Shown here piece by piece: positions 7,085 through 8,030 of a stretch of 8,030 nucleotides of DNA; position 1 is the first letter of the stretch, and every line of letters begins with the position of its first letter. The stretch is from an uncultured Rikenellaceae bacterium. Lineage in GTDB: Bacteria > Bacteroidota > Bacteroidia > Bacteroidales > Rikenellaceae. The notes under the pieces are model-generated. The model was given only the letters and a program-made list of their open reading frames with translations, ran no database searches and was not told the DNA's origin. The translations under genes were made by a program, and so were the position numbers. Where the stretch lies: positions 1 through 8,030 of the forward strand of contig CASDWR010000218.1 in assembly GCA_949284665.1 (NCBI GenBank), in the 5' to 3' direction.

Positions 7085-7111
7085 CAAAGATACAATAAAA
7101 TGCATTACAAA
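7085..7111 (-). promoter_or_regulatory. Promoter-like element upstream of the M13 peptidase
   Basis: Read on the minus strand, TATCTTTG (7092 to 7085) is a perfect TAnnTTTG -7 box. A TTTG lies upstream at 7111 to 7108, but the 15-nt gap is shorter than usual, so the -33 match is doubtful. Transcription would start near 7078, giving a leader of about 33 nt that includes a small TTCGC/GCGAA hairpin at 7069-7082. The element suggests the peptidase can be expressed independently of the GH16 gene. Confidence 0.5.
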
Positions 7112-7147
7112 GGTCCGGCAAAACAAGATTCCTTCAGGGATGTCCCG

Positions 7148-7924
7148 TTAATCCTCCGAGGTTTTCTCCGCCTGGAAGATACGCACCCAGTCTACGTACA
7201 TCCTCACGGTTCCGGTCATCTCTTTCTTAAAAGCATCAAGCTGCAGGCAAATGTGATGCGGCACCTGAGGAATCGCTTTTCGGTCGGTGAGAGTCCAGAC
7301 CTCCTGACCGTCGCGATAGATGGTCAGCTTATCCGGAAACCACTCCATACTCATCACATGCCATTCATCGCCAGCAACGTCATGTTGGAAGTGGTACTGA
7401 CTATTATCCTCGCCGTAGTGGATAAAGGTATGAAACGGCTGACGGTCCGGGGTCGGCTCGGTACCGGTTTCGTAGATATCATTCTCCCCATCCACCGGCC
7501 AACGCTCACTCTGCGGCCAGGTCAGCACCACACCGCTGGTCGTTCCACTGGGGTCAGGTTCCGTGCGTACCCGGAATTCGTATTTCCCATAGGTGTAATT
7601 GGCTTTATGAGCCATTCCTCCGGAGACCACCTGACCATCCTTCATGCAAGCCGTAATGACGAGTTGCCCGTCTTCCACGGAGAATGCTTCGGGACTACGC
7701 AGTCCATTGCCATCGTGCCCGGGACCATCGTACATCCCCCATATACGCGTATCAACGGCAGTGCTGTCGAAATCTTCCTGAAACACCAGTTTCCACTCCA
7801 CCTGATCGCCGGAATCAGGCGGAGTTTTACCCTGATCTCCGGTTCCTGATTGCCCTCCACAACCCACAGCGACCAATAATAAGCCAATAAAAAAAAGCGA
7901 CTGTAAAACAAGGTTTTTTTTCAT
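7148..7924 (-). CDS. Glycoside hydrolase family 16 lipoprotein (endo-glucanase type)
   Basis: The 258-residue product likely cleaves beta-linked polysaccharides such as beta-1,3- or mixed-linkage glucans or related galactans. Residues 1-22 form a lipoprotein signal with lipobox AVGC and lipidated C22. A low-complexity linker of G, Q, S, T and D runs to about 40. The rest is one jelly-roll domain: KLVFQEDFD (45-53) is the typical GH16 opening, YGKYEFRVR (112-120) a conserved strand, and GENDIYE (146-152) the catalytic bulge of ExDxxE type, with E147 as nucleophile, D149 as helper and E152 as acid/base. TFIHYG (166-171) and EWHVMSMEWFPDKLTIYRDG (187-206) are also family-typical. Asn148 replaces the usual Ile/Leu of EIDxxE, but the acidic residues are intact. 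No carbohydrate-binding module or SusC/SusD genes are visible, though upstream sequence is cut off. Localisation is probably envelope; the linker lacks a strong acidic surface-export signal. The exact substrate cannot be told. Confidence 0.9.
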   Translation of the reverse strand: MKKNLVLQSLFFIGLLLVAVGCGGQSGTGDQGKTPPDSGDQVEWKLVFQEDFDSTAVDTRIWGMYDGPGHDGNGLRSPEAFSVEDGQLVITACMKDGQVVSGGMAHKANYTYGKYEFRVRTEPDPSGTTSGVVLTWPQSERWPVDGENDIYETGTEPTPDRQPFHTFIHYGEDNSQYHFQHDVAGDEWHVMSMEWFPDKLTIYRDGQEVWTLTDRKAIPQVPHHICLQLDAFKKEMTGTVRMYVDWVRIFQAEKTSED

Positions 7925-8030
7925 AACAAATCGTTTTTAATGGTTGTTAGGATAAAATTAGACATTGGCAAGAAAAGCCACTACCACGATTTTTACAGAA
8001 AATATAAGGTCTTTATCAAAAAAGCAGAAT
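7925..8030 (-). other. AT-rich upstream region of the GH16 gene
   Basis: No gene is seen in these 106 nt up to the window edge. On the minus strand, TATATTTT (8006 to 7999) and a TAATTTTA nearer the gene each differ from TAnnTTTG by one base, but neither has a well-placed TTTG upstream. A T-run near the edge (minus strand, about 8018-8024) could be the tail of a terminator lying beyond the window. No promoter can be assigned with confidence. Confidence 0.35.

Noticed and set aside
7100..7849. A 249-codon open frame on the + strand, antisense to the GH16 gene
   Set aside because: The minus-strand frame has a lipoprotein signal and complete GH16 motifs; the antisense translation has none, and also runs through the peptidase promoter region.
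1..8030. CRISPR arrays, tRNA or rRNA genes, insertion sequences, integrases, toxin-antitoxin or phage-defence genes
   Set aside because: No repeat-spacer pattern, cloverleaf, rRNA-like sequence, transposase or defence-type protein was recognised on either strand.

Overview
The window looks like chromosomal DNA from a Bacteroidales bacterium, possibly an Alistipes-like or other gut member. Four signs support this. Promoter-like sites match the Bacteroidetes TAnnTTTG form. Start codons lack recognisable Shine-Dalgarno sequences. Two lipoprotein-anchored secreted hydrolases are of the kind common in this group. Lines sampled by eye sit in the mid-50s % GC over most genes. The genus is a guess; the order-level assignment is fairly safe.

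Left part (37-3177, + strand): four closely packed genes that probably form one transcript. They are a cytidine deaminase (pyrimidine salvage), a small RluA-type pseudouridine synthase (RNA modification) and two family-2 glycosyltransferases. The gaps are 37 nt, then 3 nt, then a 4-nt ATGA overlap, so the glycosyltransferases appear tied to housekeeping genes at the transcript level. The promoter must lie left of the window.

Middle part (3178-4904, + strand): a 233-nt non-genic spacer, then a Wzx/PST-type polysaccharide flippase. The spacer holds an imperfect terminator-like hairpin and a very good Bacteroidetes promoter (TTTG, 20 nt, TATATTTG). The predicted leader is about 150 nt and contains a possible 41-codon ORF whose stop overlaps the flippase ATG. 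The flippase is visibly more AT-rich than its neighbours. The two glycosyltransferases and the flippase read as a minimal surface-glycan export module: sugars are added on the cytoplasmic face, then the lipid-linked product is flipped. No initiating sugar-phosphate transferase, polymerase or ligase is visible.

Right part (4925-8030, - strand): a perfect bidirectional terminator separates the flippase from two lipoprotein genes read leftward. These are an M13 (neprilysin/PepO-like) zinc endopeptidase with its own promoter-like element, and upstream of it a GH16 endo-glucanase-type lipoprotein. Both have lipoboxes and lack an acidic stretch after the cysteine, which suggests envelope proteins facing the periplasm.

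Overall this is a fairly ordinary region. I found no clear new biological system. The most interesting stretch is the regulatory spacer and leader in front of the flippase.
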